Part shown: piece after piece, positions 41,551 to 50,537 of the stretch
How positions within the stretch are numbered: position 1 is the first letter of the stretch
How the letters are laid out: each line of letters starts with the position of its first letter
Source of the DNA: Pseudomonadota bacterium
GTDB lineage: Bacteria; Pseudomonadota; Gammaproteobacteria; Burkholderiales; Burkholderiaceae_B
Length of the DNA stretch: 64,000 nt
Reading direction: 5' to 3'
Assembly: GCA_023387815.1 (NCBI GenBank)
Contig: JAEWHK010000032.1
Location: forward strand, 1-64,000
Made by a program: the position numbers and the translations under genes
Notes under the pieces: generated by a model
Database searches by the model: none
Told to the model about the DNA's origin: nothing
Seen by the model: the letters and a program-made list of their open reading frames with translations, nothing else

Positions 41551-43533
41551 TTATCGCGGGGCGACCGCCTGCAGCAAATCCTGTTCCAGAGGGACCGGCT
41601 CTGCACAGAGCATCGCTGCAATCACATCGCCGGCCAGCGCAGACCACGTCAGCCCATGGGAGGCATAGCCGCAGGCCAGCCAGAGGCCCTCCTGTCCCGG
41701 CACAGGTCCGAATGCGGGCAGTCGTCCTCGGATGACTGCCCGACTACCTGACCAGCCTGGAAAAGGCGCCTCAGACGGCGCCGTGGCATTATCCAGTCGC
41801 TCGCTTACCGTTTTCAGCACGTCAGGCGCCAGCGCACCCGCCAGTTTGCTCACAATCTGCCTCTGGCCCTCGGGTGTCAACGGTGGAACTTCTCTGCGTG
41901 GCTCATAGGTACTTCCCAATACGCAATGGCCGTCTATGGGCGGCAGAAAATACCCCTCGGCGCCAATCACGGTGGCAGGAACCTGCGGCAGCATACCAAC
42001 GGGAACGTGCATGACCTGCCCGCCCAGGGTATCCATGGCCATGATGGCAGGCAGTGCCGGGTCCTTGCGGCCGCTACGGCGCGTCCGCGTATCAAGCCCA
42101 CTGTTCGCCAGCAACTGCGGCGTGTGCGAGGCGGCGGCCAGAATGACCACTTCGCATTCGGCCAGGACCCGCAGGTCGCCGTGTACGTCATCTGTGCCAT
42201 CTATGCCATCTATGCCATCTATGCCATCTATGCCATCTGCGCCCTCTGCGGCAACGTCGGCGTGAATGCCCGCATCAACGCCAATATCAACGTCGGAATC
42301 CTCCTCGACTCGATTCCCGCGATAGCACAATTGCCACCCCTGCCCGCCCTTGCGTAAACGGTGGACGCGCTGACCATGACATTCAATATTGGGATGAGAA
42401 AGCAGCTTTTGAATCAGGGCGGGCGGGGAAACGGTCAGCCCCCGGTCAAAGAAGGCGCCATCCCGCGTCACGGTGACGCCAGCACGTTCATGAGATTGAT
42501 CTGCCCCCGACAGATGCACCCATTCCTGCGGGAACGCCATATTCTGCACTGCCTGCAGCAGATCCCTGGCATGGCCGGAGGTGCGCGCCAGTTCAAGGGT
42601 GCCGCTGCGTGAAGGAATAATATGCGGTCCAAAACTCGCCCAACGATCGTGAGCCCGGTAGATGCCCGCCCGGCTCAGCCGCGCCTTGAAATTGTCGTCA
42701 GAAGAAATCAGCGGTGTCATGGCCGCCGCCAGATGACCCTCATGCGGCCTGCGTGCCCCGGGCGCCAGGCTCGGGTCGGTCACATGGACTCGCCAGCCCC
42801 GCAACGCGAGCGCATACGCCACACCCGCACCGGCCAGACTGCCCCCAATCACCCAGGCGATCCGATTTGCGGGCGCAGGAGGCTTTGCCCGTTTGTGCAG
42901 GCGGGCACTCAGTATCTGCCATCCGTCCCCAGCCTGCCGCAGATCCAGTTGTTTTGCGCCCTTTTTACGCACTGCCGCCTGAATATCCAGCAAGACGGAC
43001 TCGGGCGCCAGGACCTGAAATTGTGGTGCAGCCAGTCTGACCAGGATATCTGCATAGTGCAATACCGTGATCAGTGGCTGAGGACCGTCCACCAGGACCA
43101 GATCCGGCGTGGCCACCAGCTGAGGCAACAAAGTCGCAAAGGGGCCCACCAGACGGGTTATGGTGCCGCCCTGCACGTCATAGTGGTGGACACCGGGCAG
43201 CAGCGGTAATCCGGTCTCGTCCACTTCGGCATCCCGCTTTTGCTCAAAGACAACCAGATGCAGCCGCCGCTGCGACACCTCTTCACGCTGCCAGTGCGCC
43301 CGCAACCGCGCCACGCATTCCTTCCCGTCATGTGCCAGAATCAGGACCGTGACGGCATGCTCACCAGCCAGGGAAGCCAGCAGTTCCGGCAATACCTTGT
43401 CGAGCACGGCCACAAAGCCCTGGTCTGCATGATTCACTGCTTCCAATCCTTCCTCAGCAAAAAAACACGACATCATCTGTACAACAGTTCCGCAAAGAAT
43501 ACCCTCATTTGGCCGCAATGCGAACCCGTGCAA
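41551..43533 (-). CDS. mnmC: MnmC-like tRNA modification enzyme with degenerate methyltransferase half
   Basis: The protein of up to 660 residues matches bifunctional MnmC. The C-terminal oxidoreductase half has the FAD motif IGGSLAGAGVAYALALRGW (about residue 229) and the end GYASHGLTWSALAGDVIA; it removes the carboxymethyl group from cmnm5s2U34 of tRNA. The N-terminal methyltransferase half is hard to align: the SAM-binding loop expected as GFGTGLNF reads LAHDGKECVARL (residues 66-77), so methylation may be lost. A nine-base repeat encoding Asp-Gly-Ile lies in the FAD half. The start is a TTG at 43533; ATGs at 43476 and 43473 are alternatives. Confidence 0.78.
   Translation of the reverse strand: MHGFALRPNEGILCGTVVQMMSCFFAEEGLEAVNHADQGFVAVLDKVLPELLASLAGEHAVTVLILAHDGKECVARLRAHWQREEVSQRRLHLVVFEQKRDAEVDETGLPLLPGVHHYDVQGGTITRLVGPFATLLPQLVATPDLVLVDGPQPLITVLHYADILVRLAAPQFQVLAPESVLLDIQAAVRKKGAKQLDLRQAGDGWQILSARLHKRAKPPAPANRIAWVIGGSLAGAGVAYALALRGWRVHVTDPSLAPGARRPHEGHLAAAMTPLISSDDNFKARLSRAGIYRAHDRWASFGPHIIPSRSGTLELARTSGHARDLLQAVQNMAFPQEWVHLSGADQSHERAGVTVTRDGAFFDRGLTVSPPALIQKLLSHPNIECHGQRVHRLRKGGQGWQLCYRGNRVEEDSDVDIGVDAGIHADVAAEGADGIDGIDGIDGIDGTDDVHGDLRVLAECEVVILAAASHTPQLLANSGLDTRTRRSGRKDPALPAIMAMDTLGGQVMHVPVGMLPQVPATVIGAEGYFLPPIDGHCVLGSTYEPRREVPPLTPEGQRQIVSKLAGALAPDVLKTVSERLDNATAPSEAPFPGWSGSRAVIRGRLPAFGPVPGQEGLWLACGYASHGLTWSALAGDVIAAMLCAEPVPLEQDLLQAVAPR
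42191..42244 (-). repeat. Nine-base tandem repeat inside mnmC
   Basis: Six copies of a nine-base unit (AGATGGCAT on the minus strand, plus strand ATGCCATCT), four of them identical, encode Asp-Gly-Ile repeats. Copy-number change would alter the protein by three residues without shifting the frame. Confidence 0.9.
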
Positions 43534-43613
43534 AGCTATTCATTTTATAATCTTTCGATTAACCGGAATAATGCCGGCAACGACCGGGATTCAAACGAAA
43601 CGGAGTATCAGGC

Positions 43614-44465
43614 ATGTCATCTTCCCTCATAGACTTTGGTATCGCACTTGATGCAGGCATCAAGGCAGCCCATGCGGGAGCGTCGGTACTCCAGGCCTAT
43701 TCCCATCGGCGCGCAGACCTGATCATCGATCACAAAGCCAGGAATGACCTGGTATCACAGGCAGACAAGGAAGCGGAACAGGCCATTCTGGATACCTTCG
43801 CGCAGCTCACGCCGCAATTTGGCATCGTAGCCGAAGAAACCGGCGGCAAGCCCGAGGGCATCGCCACGTGGTACATCGATCCCCTGGACGGCACAACCAA
43901 TTATCTTCATGGCATCCCGCATTACGCCGTCTCACTGGGCCTCATTGCCCATGCCGGCACTGTACTGCCGCATGCCACAGAGCCGCTGGATCGCGACACG
44001 CCCGTGGTGGCCATTGTTTACGATCCGAATCGCGAAGAACTCTTTACAGCCATCGCTGGTACGGGTTCCTGGCTCAACGGCCAGCGCATTGCCTGCTCCA
44101 AAACCGCTGATCTGAAAGATTCTCTGCTGGGCACTGGCTTTCCTTTCCGCGACTTTTCTTTCGAGTCCATGTACATGCGTATTTTCCAGGCGGCCATGCA
44201 CGGCACGCGTGGTGTCCGTCGCAACGGCGCCGCCGCACTGGATCTGGCATGGGTCGCCTGCGGGCGCTTCGATGGGTATTTCGAAATGGGCCTGGCGCCA
44301 TGGGATGTCGCTGCCGGTACGCTCCTGGTACGCGAAGCGCAAGGCATGGCAGAAGATATGTTCGGCAAGAACCCCTGGCCGATCAATGGCTATGTGACGG
44401 CTGCCGGAAAAGCCCTGTTTCCGGCGCTTTCCGACATGATCTCGCCTCACCTCACAACCCCATAG
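43614..44465 (+). CDS. suhB: Inositol monophosphatase family protein (SuhB type)
   Basis: The 283-residue protein has the complete metal site of the family: EETGG near residue 74, YIDPLDGTTNYLHGIP and the C-terminal WDVAAGTLLVREAQG. These magnesium-dependent phosphatases remove phosphate from inositol phosphate or related sugars; in Gammaproteobacteria SuhB also joins the NusA/NusB antitermination complex on rRNA operons. It is longer than the 267-residue E. coli protein because of a loop around residues 115-130. It lies divergently to mnmC with an 80-bp gap and 18 bp before mgtE. Confidence 0.92.
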   Translation: MSSSLIDFGIALDAGIKAAHAGASVLQAYSHRRADLIIDHKARNDLVSQADKEAEQAILDTFAQLTPQFGIVAEETGGKPEGIATWYIDPLDGTTNYLHGIPHYAVSLGLIAHAGTVLPHATEPLDRDTPVVAIVYDPNREELFTAIAGTGSWLNGQRIACSKTADLKDSLLGTGFPFRDFSFESMYMRIFQAAMHGTRGVRRNGAAALDLAWVACGRFDGYFEMGLAPWDVAAGTLLVREAQGMAEDMFGKNPWPINGYVTAAGKALFPALSDMISPHLTTP

Positions 44466-44483
44466 TCTCTGGTAGCAATCCAA

Positions 44484-45983
44484 ATGGCGCAAGAAAATCA
44501 GCAAACGCCCGAGGCTCAGAAAGCACCAGAGGCGGTACTCGTCAACGTCCCCCGCAGACTCGACACCGAGGATGCGCAGCTTGCGCTCGAGCGCATTCAG
44601 GAACTGCTGAAGAAACACGCCATTGTTGAACAGCTGGTGCATCGCCAGGAAGAAGGTGATGAACAGTCTTCGCTGGTAGAGGGGCTGATCCGGCGCCAGC
44701 ACGAAGCCGAATTAAGCAGCACCCTCAATGCCCTGCACCCGGCCGATATCGCGTTCATCCTGGAATCCCTGCCCACCGAAGAGCGGCAACTGATTTGGGG
44801 ACTGGTCAATTCCAAGTACGACGGCGATATTCTGCTGGAAGTGGATGACTGGGTCCGGGAATCGCTGATTGCCTCCATGGACCGGGCCGACCTGCTGGCG
44901 GCAACCGAAGACCTGGATGCGGATGAACTGGCCGATCTGGCTGCTGACCTGCCACCCGATATTGTCGCCGAAGTCCAGAAAGGCCTGACCGATGCCGAAA
45001 GGGCCCAATTGCTTGAAGCGATGGGCTATCCCGAAGGTACGGTTGGGGCCATCATGGACTTCGAGATGGTCCGGGTGCGCGACGACGTCACGCTCGAAGT
45101 GGTATTGCGCTACCTGCGCCGCCTGAATGAGCTGCCCGACCATACCGATCAGATTTTCGTGGTCAACCGCAACGATGAAATCCTGGGCGTGCTTTCCATT
45201 GCACGACTGCTGGTCAGTGATGCAGACACAATCGTGAAAGACGTCATGAACACCGACTATCTTTCTCTGGCACCCGATGATGAAGACCGGGAGGCGGCCA
45301 GCGCGTTTGAACGCTACGATCTGGTGTCTGCCCCTGTGGTGGATCAGCAGAACCGCCTGATCGGGCGCCTGACCATTGCGGAAGTGGTGGATGTGATCCG
45401 CGAAGACTCTCAGGAACAGGACCTGTCACGTGCCGGTCTGCAGGAAGAGGATATCTTCGCTCCCGTCTCAAGCGCGATCCGAAACCGGGCACCCTGGCTG
45501 TTTCTGAATCTGTGTACTGCGTCGGTGGCTTCCTACGTGGCTTCCCAGTTTGAAGATACCGTCAGCAAAATTGTTATTCTGGCGTTTCTGATGTCGATTG
45601 TGGCCGGTATTGGCGGCAATTCAGGCAACCAGACCATGACACTTGTCATTCGCGCCCTGGCCATGGGCCGTATCACGTCCAACAACGTCAAATCGCTGCT
45701 GCGGCGCGAATTCATTGTGACGTTTCTGGTGGGTATTTCCGGTAGCCTGGTGGCCGCAGCCTTTGCCTGGCTCGTGTCGCGCAGTCTGTCGATTGCCGCT
45801 GTTATGATGGGTGCGCTGGTCTGTAATATGCTGATTGGTGCCATGCTGGGCGTGCTGATCCCACTAACGCGAGATCGCTTCGGTAAAGATCCCGCCATGG
45901 GATCTTCGGTACTGCTTACCTTTGCCACCGATTCGCTGGGCTTTTTCGTTTTTCTTGGCCTGGCCAATCTGTTTCTTATCTGA
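44484..45983 (+). CDS. mgtE: Magnesium transporter MgtE
   Basis: The 499-residue protein is a full-length MgtE channel. The cytosolic N-terminal domain (about 1-175) is made of helical repeats (LHPADIAFILESLPTEERQ), two CBS domains follow (about 180-310) and five membrane helices end the protein, with AGIGGNSGNQTMTLVIRALA forming the pore loop. The cytosolic part senses magnesium and closes the pore. It follows suhB by 18 bp, and a shared bidirectional terminator separates it from the convergent secA. Confidence 0.94.
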   Translation: MAQENQQTPEAQKAPEAVLVNVPRRLDTEDAQLALERIQELLKKHAIVEQLVHRQEEGDEQSSLVEGLIRRQHEAELSSTLNALHPADIAFILESLPTEERQLIWGLVNSKYDGDILLEVDDWVRESLIASMDRADLLAATEDLDADELADLAADLPPDIVAEVQKGLTDAERAQLLEAMGYPEGTVGAIMDFEMVRVRDDVTLEVVLRYLRRLNELPDHTDQIFVVNRNDEILGVLSIARLLVSDADTIVKDVMNTDYLSLAPDDEDREAASAFERYDLVSAPVVDQQNRLIGRLTIAEVVDVIREDSQEQDLSRAGLQEEDIFAPVSSAIRNRAPWLFLNLCTASVASYVASQFEDTVSKIVILAFLMSIVAGIGGNSGNQTMTLVIRALAMGRITSNNVKSLLRREFIVTFLVGISGSLVAAAFAWLVSRSLSIAAVMMGALVCNMLIGAMLGVLIPLTRDRFGKDPAMGSSVLLTFATDSLGFFVFLGLANLFLI

Positions 45984-46051
45984 TCTGGACACTATTTCGA
46001 CACCGCAGCAACGCCCGCTGACATGCGCGCATATGGCACGCAGCAACAAGA

Positions 46052-46071
46052 AAGGCCCCTTACGGGGCCTT
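46052..46071. terminator. Bidirectional terminator between mgtE and secA
   Basis: The perfect stem AAGGCCCC/GGGGCCTT with loop TTAC lies between the convergent ends of mgtE and secA. Each strand has a short T-rich side, so it can serve both genes. Confidence 0.75.
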
Positions 46072-46093
46072 CCTCATCGTCAAGTACCTTGCC

Positions 46094-48844
46094 TTAGCTC
46101 AGTTTGCCGTGGCAATGCTTGTACTTTTTACCACTGCCACAAGGACATGGGTCATTGCGACCTACGCGACCGACCATGTTCTTGACCGTAATACCACCGG
46201 CAGATACATCGCCTTGTTCGTTGATCTCGGCATTGGCCAGCGCTTCATCGTAATCTGAATGATGGAACTGCACGTTGGAGACATGAGACTGTGCTGCATC
46301 CGCTTCGGCCTGCTCAACCTGTTCGGGTGACTGAATCTGTACCGTCATCAGCACACGGGCTGTTTCATTGCGAACCCGTTCCAGCATGCCGGAAAACAGC
46401 TCGAAGGCTTCACGCTTGTATTCCTGTTTCGGATCTTTCTGGGCGTAGCCACGCAGATGAATACCCTGACGCAGGTGATCCAGAGAAGACAAGTGTTCGC
46501 GCCACAAGGTATCAATTGTCTGCAGCAAAATAGCGCGCTCGAAAGAGACCCACTGTTCCTTGCCGACCAGATTGACCTTGTTGTCGTAATTCTCACGAGC
46601 CTGCGCAAGCACCGCTTCTACAATTTCCTCTTCGCCCATGCTGTCGTTTTTCTCGAGCATCTCGGTCAGAGGAACGGAGACGTGCCATTCGGCTTCCAGC
46701 GCCTTCTCAAGCGCAGGAATATCCCACTGCTCTTCCATGCTTTCGGCAGGAACATAAGTGCGAACAAAATCGGTGATGGCCGCATCGCGAAGATTGGCCA
46801 CCAGCGGTCCGGAATCCTGTTCTTCCAGCACCTCATTGCGCTGACCGTAAAGTACCTTGCGCTGGTCATTGGATACATCGTCATATTCAAGCAGCTGCTT
46901 ACGGATGTCGAAGTTGCGACCCTCTACTTTGCGCTGGGCTGATTCAATAGAGCGTGAAACCATTTTGGCTTCGATAGGTTCACCGTCAGTACCCAGGCGA
47001 TCCATGATGGCACGGACACGCTCACCGGCAAAAATACGCATCAGCGAGTCATCCAGCGACAGGTAGAAACGGGAAGAGCCCGGATCACCCTGACGGCCGG
47101 CACGACCGCGCAACTGGTTATCGATACGGCGAGATTCATGCCTTTCGGTACCGATAATGCGAAGACCACCAGCCTGCTTGACCTGTTCATTGACAGGCAG
47201 CCATTTCTCGCGAATCGCGGCAATGCGCTCGTCTTTCTGCTCCGGCGTCAGCGTATCATCTGCGCGAACCAAAGAGATCTGTTTCTCGATACTGCCGCCA
47301 AGCACGATATCGGTACCGCGACCTGCCATGTTGGTGGCAATGGTAATTTTTCCGGGCTTGCCCGCTTCGGCCACAATCTCGGCCTCACGCGCATGCTGCT
47401 TGGCGTTGAGCACATCATGTGGCAGTTTTTCTTTCTTCAGCAATTCGGACAGCAGTTCCGAGTTCTCGATGCTGGTGGTACCTACCAGCACCGGCTGATT
47501 GCGTTCGTGGCAGGCACGAATGTCCTTGATAATAGCGGCGAATTTTTCCTGATCATTCTTGTAGATCTGGTCGTTTTCGTCCTTGCGCACCATCGGCAGG
47601 TTGGTAGGAATAATGACCGTTTCAAGCCCGTAGATTTCCTGGAATTCGTAGGCTTCCGTATCGGCTGTACCGGTCATCCCCGCCAGCTTTTTGTACATGC
47701 GGAAGTAGTTCTGGAATGTAATGGAGGCCAGCGTCTGATTCTCGTGCTGAATGGCGACGCCCTCTTTGGCTTCCACGGCCTGATGCAGACCATCGGACCA
47801 GCGTCGGCCGGCCATGAAGCGGCCCGTGAATTCATCCACAATCACGATTTCGCCTTCGTTGACCACATAGTGCTGGTCACGGAAGAACAGGTTATGCGCA
47901 CGCAATGCCACCATCAGGTGGTGCATCAGCGTGATATGGCGCGGTTCATAAAGCGATTCGCCTTCGGGCAGCATGCCCAGACGAGTCAGAATTTCTTCGG
48001 CATGCTCGTGGCCGGCCTCGGACAGGTAAATCTGCTGAGATTTTTCGTCTACCCAGAAGTCACCTTCGGGCTCGGGTTCCTGCGGCTTGGGCTCGGAGGC
48101 CATGCGCGTGAGCATGGCAGGCACCTGGTTCATTCTGACGTACAGTTCGGTATTGTCGTCTGCCTGCCCGGAAATGATCAACGGCGTACGCGCCTCATCG
48201 ATCAGAATGGAGTCGACCTCATCGACGATGGCATAGGTGAGTTCGCGCTGACGACGGTCCTCGACCTGATATTCCATGTTGTCGCGCAGATAGTCGAAAC
48301 CGAATTCGTTATTGGTACCATAAGTGATGTCCGCGCGATAAGCGGCCACTTTCTCGGCGTTGTCCTGCTCGGGAACCACCACACCAACGGTCAGGCCCAG
48401 AAAGCCGTACAATCGGCCCATTTGCTGCGCATCGCGACGCGCTAGGTAATCATTGACTGTAACGACATGCACACCCTTGCCGGTAATCGCATTCAGATAC
48501 ACAGGCAAGGTACTCATCAGCGTCTTACCTTCACCCGTACGCATCTCTGCGATTTTTCCGTAATGCAGGGTAATACCGCCAATCAGCTGTACGTCGAAGT
48601 GACGCATGCCCAGCACGCGGCGGGAGGCTTCACGCACAACAGCGAATGCTTCGGGCAGCATCGCGTCCAGATTACCGTCCTTCTGGTAACGCTCCTTGAA
48701 TTCCTGGGTCTTTGCTGCCAGCGCTTCATCCGACAGCGCTTCCATCTCTTTTTCCAGACTGTTGATTCTGGAGACCTGCTTGCGATACTGCTTCAGAAGG
48801 CGATCATTACGGCTGCCAACAATTTTTTTGAGTAAAGAAATCAT
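46094..48844 (-). CDS. secA: Preprotein translocase ATPase SecA
   Basis: The 916-residue motor drives proteins through SecYEG. Walker A is MRTGEGKTLMSTLP, the DEAD box region is VDEVDSILIDEARTPL, and the GRAGRQGDPGSSRF motif is the arginine-finger region. The helical scaffold and preprotein-binding domains are present, and the C-terminus ends in a zinc-binding SecB/lipid-binding motif with three cysteines and a histidine (CPCGSGKKYKHCHG). It lies 83 bp downstream of the M23 peptidase end, the usual order in Burkholderiales. Confidence 0.98.
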   Translation of the reverse strand: MISLLKKIVGSRNDRLLKQYRKQVSRINSLEKEMEALSDEALAAKTQEFKERYQKDGNLDAMLPEAFAVVREASRRVLGMRHFDVQLIGGITLHYGKIAEMRTGEGKTLMSTLPVYLNAITGKGVHVVTVNDYLARRDAQQMGRLYGFLGLTVGVVVPEQDNAEKVAAYRADITYGTNNEFGFDYLRDNMEYQVEDRRQRELTYAIVDEVDSILIDEARTPLIISGQADDNTELYVRMNQVPAMLTRMASEPKPQEPEPEGDFWVDEKSQQIYLSEAGHEHAEEILTRLGMLPEGESLYEPRHITLMHHLMVALRAHNLFFRDQHYVVNEGEIVIVDEFTGRFMAGRRWSDGLHQAVEAKEGVAIQHENQTLASITFQNYFRMYKKLAGMTGTADTEAYEFQEIYGLETVIIPTNLPMVRKDENDQIYKNDQEKFAAIIKDIRACHERNQPVLVGTTSIENSELLSELLKKEKLPHDVLNAKQHAREAEIVAEAGKPGKITIATNMAGRGTDIVLGGSIEKQISLVRADDTLTPEQKDERIAAIREKWLPVNEQVKQAGGLRIIGTERHESRRIDNQLRGRAGRQGDPGSSRFYLSLDDSLMRIFAGERVRAIMDRLGTDGEPIEAKMVSRSIESAQRKVEGRNFDIRKQLLEYDDVSNDQRKVLYGQRNEVLEEQDSGPLVANLRDAAITDFVRTYVPAESMEEQWDIPALEKALEAEWHVSVPLTEMLEKNDSMGEEEIVEAVLAQARENYDNKVNLVGKEQWVSFERAILLQTIDTLWREHLSSLDHLRQGIHLRGYAQKDPKQEYKREAFELFSGMLERVRNETARVLMTVQIQSPEQVEQAEADAAQSHVSNVQFHHSDYDEALANAEINEQGDVSAGGITVKNMVGRVGRNDPCPCGSGKKYKHCHGKLS

Positions 48845-48927
48845 TCTGCTTTCAGAGTAATCAGGAAAACCGGGATGCGGGTTCTGCCTGACAGGTTAGT
48901 GAGTCATCACGAGAAAATCACGATAGT

Positions 48928-50007
48928 TTACCGCATACGGGGCCGGGTAGTGATTCCTGCGGGCAATCTGACGCGCTCTTTTGTGTCCGTGACCATTTTG
49001 GTGCCCAGCGCGGCCGCACCGACATGCTCCGCCCGGTTAAGCAGGCCTTCTGGCGTGGCACTGGCAACGGCTGTTGACGATGACATCTGGCTTAAAAAGG
49101 CAATGGGATCCGTGGGTTCATCATTGACCCGGACCTCAAAATGGACATGAGAACCGGTAGAGCGACCGGTACTGCCTACCCTGGCAATGACCTGGCGTTT
49201 TGCAACCAGATCTCCTGCCTTGACCAGCAGTTTGGAGTTATGGGCGTAGCGCGTCACCACCCCGTTACCGTGGTCGATATCAACCACGTTGCCATAACCG
49301 TTCATGTTGCCTGCGGCCACCACAATCCCGGCCGAAGCCGCAAATACAGAGGAGCCGGCCGGAGCGGCAAAATCCACTCCGCTATGAAGCATATAGCGAC
49401 CGGTCACCGGATTTTTGCGCCATCCGTAGGTAGACGACACACGCGCATTGTTCATGGAGACAGGAATGGCGGTGGGCGTGCGCTGCAGCTGAGCGCCTTT
49501 CATCTGCATGACCAGGTCAACCGTCTTAAGGGTATCATCCCCTTTGGAAAGGGCGACTTTGAGCCGATCCAGCTCGCGCCCGAGCTCTTCACCCGAGACT
49601 ACGCTGTCATTATCGGGTTCCAGATCTTCCATGGGTTCACCGCTGGCCTGCGCATTCTGGCTAAGCAGTTCGTGCAGCTCAGAAGGATCAGAGTCGGCAC
49701 CGCTGTTAATGGCCAGGCGCTCACCCATACGATTGATCATATCGGCCTTGGCACGTAACTGCCCAATCTGCGACGCCATGACGTTCAGATTATGGCGGAT
49801 CAGTGCCGCATCACGCAACGCCTCAGGCGACGACTCGACCGACGCCAGTTGCTCGTGCACCGGCAACGATGGCATGCCGAAATGTCGCTCCAGCAAGGCG
49901 CCAGCGGCGACTGCCAGTCCAAGACTCAGCATGGAGGCACTGAATGCCCATACTTTCTTTGTCTTCGCAGGAGTGGTATTCTGCGAAGCATGTTGTTCTT
50001 CTTTCAA
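48928..50007 (-). CDS. M23 family metallopeptidase, membrane anchored
   Basis: The 359-residue protein has one N-terminal membrane segment (about 22-40), a coiled-coil-like stretch (about 60-165) and a C-terminal M23/LytM domain with zinc ligands His208 and Asp212 (HSGVDFAAPAGS) and the pair His287-x-His289 (HVHFEV). All ligands are present, so it may be an active endopeptidase that cuts peptidoglycan cross-links rather than an EnvC-type activator. It is divergent from dciA (20-bp gap) and precedes secA, close to the division cluster. Confidence 0.9.
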   Translation of the reverse strand: MKEEQHASQNTTPAKTKKVWAFSASMLSLGLAVAAGALLERHFGMPSLPVHEQLASVESSPEALRDAALIRHNLNVMASQIGQLRAKADMINRMGERLAINSGADSDPSELHELLSQNAQASGEPMEDLEPDNDSVVSGEELGRELDRLKVALSKGDDTLKTVDLVMQMKGAQLQRTPTAIPVSMNNARVSSTYGWRKNPVTGRYMLHSGVDFAAPAGSSVFAASAGIVVAAGNMNGYGNVVDIDHGNGVVTRYAHNSKLLVKAGDLVAKRQVIARVGSTGRSTGSHVHFEVRVNDEPTDPIAFLSQMSSSTAVASATPEGLLNRAEHVGAAALGTKMVTDTKERVRLPAGITTRPRMR

Positions 50008-50027
50008 TTTCGTACCTGTTAAAAGCT

Positions 50028-50537
50028 ATGGCTCTGTTTTACAAAAAAAACGGTGCTTCGCGCCGCGATCGAGGCGAAGGTAAAACGGCCTTGAATTGGT
50101 TGGGACACGATCCCCGCCGCAGCCAGTTATTACAGACAGCGGAAAAATTCAGTCTGATTCAGGCGCTTATTGCAGATGCCCTGCAACTGCCTGTGGGGAA
50201 TGCATGTCGCGTGGTAGGCCTGGAAAACGGAAAACTGGTTATAGCAGTTCCCAGCGCTGCCCACGCAGCAAAAATCCGGCAATTAACAGCAACTATACAT
50301 CAGCTGCTGCTTGAAAAAGGCCAGCGGGTGGATGAAATCCGCATAAAAATCCAGTCCGGACTGCGACCCGTCACGGCAATTGATGCCAGTCTGTCTGCGG
50401 ATCGCCCCCGTGACGGGAGGCTGAGTGAAGCCTCCTGCGAGGCGCTATTGAATTTGCAAAAGAACGCCAGCAATCAGGATCTGGCACAAACGCTGGCCCG
50501 AATCCTGAAGAAAAATCAGGCCAGGCGCCAGTCCTGA
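50028..50537 (+). CDS. dciA: DciA family helicase loader (DUF721)
   Basis: The 169-residue protein has the DUF721/DciA domain, in which the KH-like part includes CRVVGLENGKLVIAVPSAAH and AAKIRQL. DciA proteins load the replicative helicase DnaB in bacteria without DnaC. The position between lpxC and the M23 peptidase is conserved in Betaproteobacteria. The ATG at 50028 is 20 bp from the divergent peptidase start. Its last 22 bases overlap the 3' end of lpxC on the other strand. Confidence 0.85.
   Translation: MALFYKKNGASRRDRGEGKTALNWLGHDPRRSQLLQTAEKFSLIQALIADALQLPVGNACRVVGLENGKLVIAVPSAAHAAKIRQLTATIHQLLLEKGQRVDEIRIKIQSGLRPVTAIDASLSADRPRDGRLSEASCEALLNLQKNASNQDLAQTLARILKKNQARRQS

Noticed and set aside
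42191..42244. CRISPR-like tandem repeat
   Set aside because: The units are nine bases, contiguous, in frame within mnmC and without spacers. It is a coding microsatellite. No CRISPR array or cas gene was seen in the window.
46457..48835. Several long plus-strand frames opposite secA, one of 435 residues
   Set aside because: They are antisense to secA, with histidine- and phenylalanine-rich composition and no recognisable domains. The same applies to the long frames opposite ftsZ, ftsA, murC and recQ.
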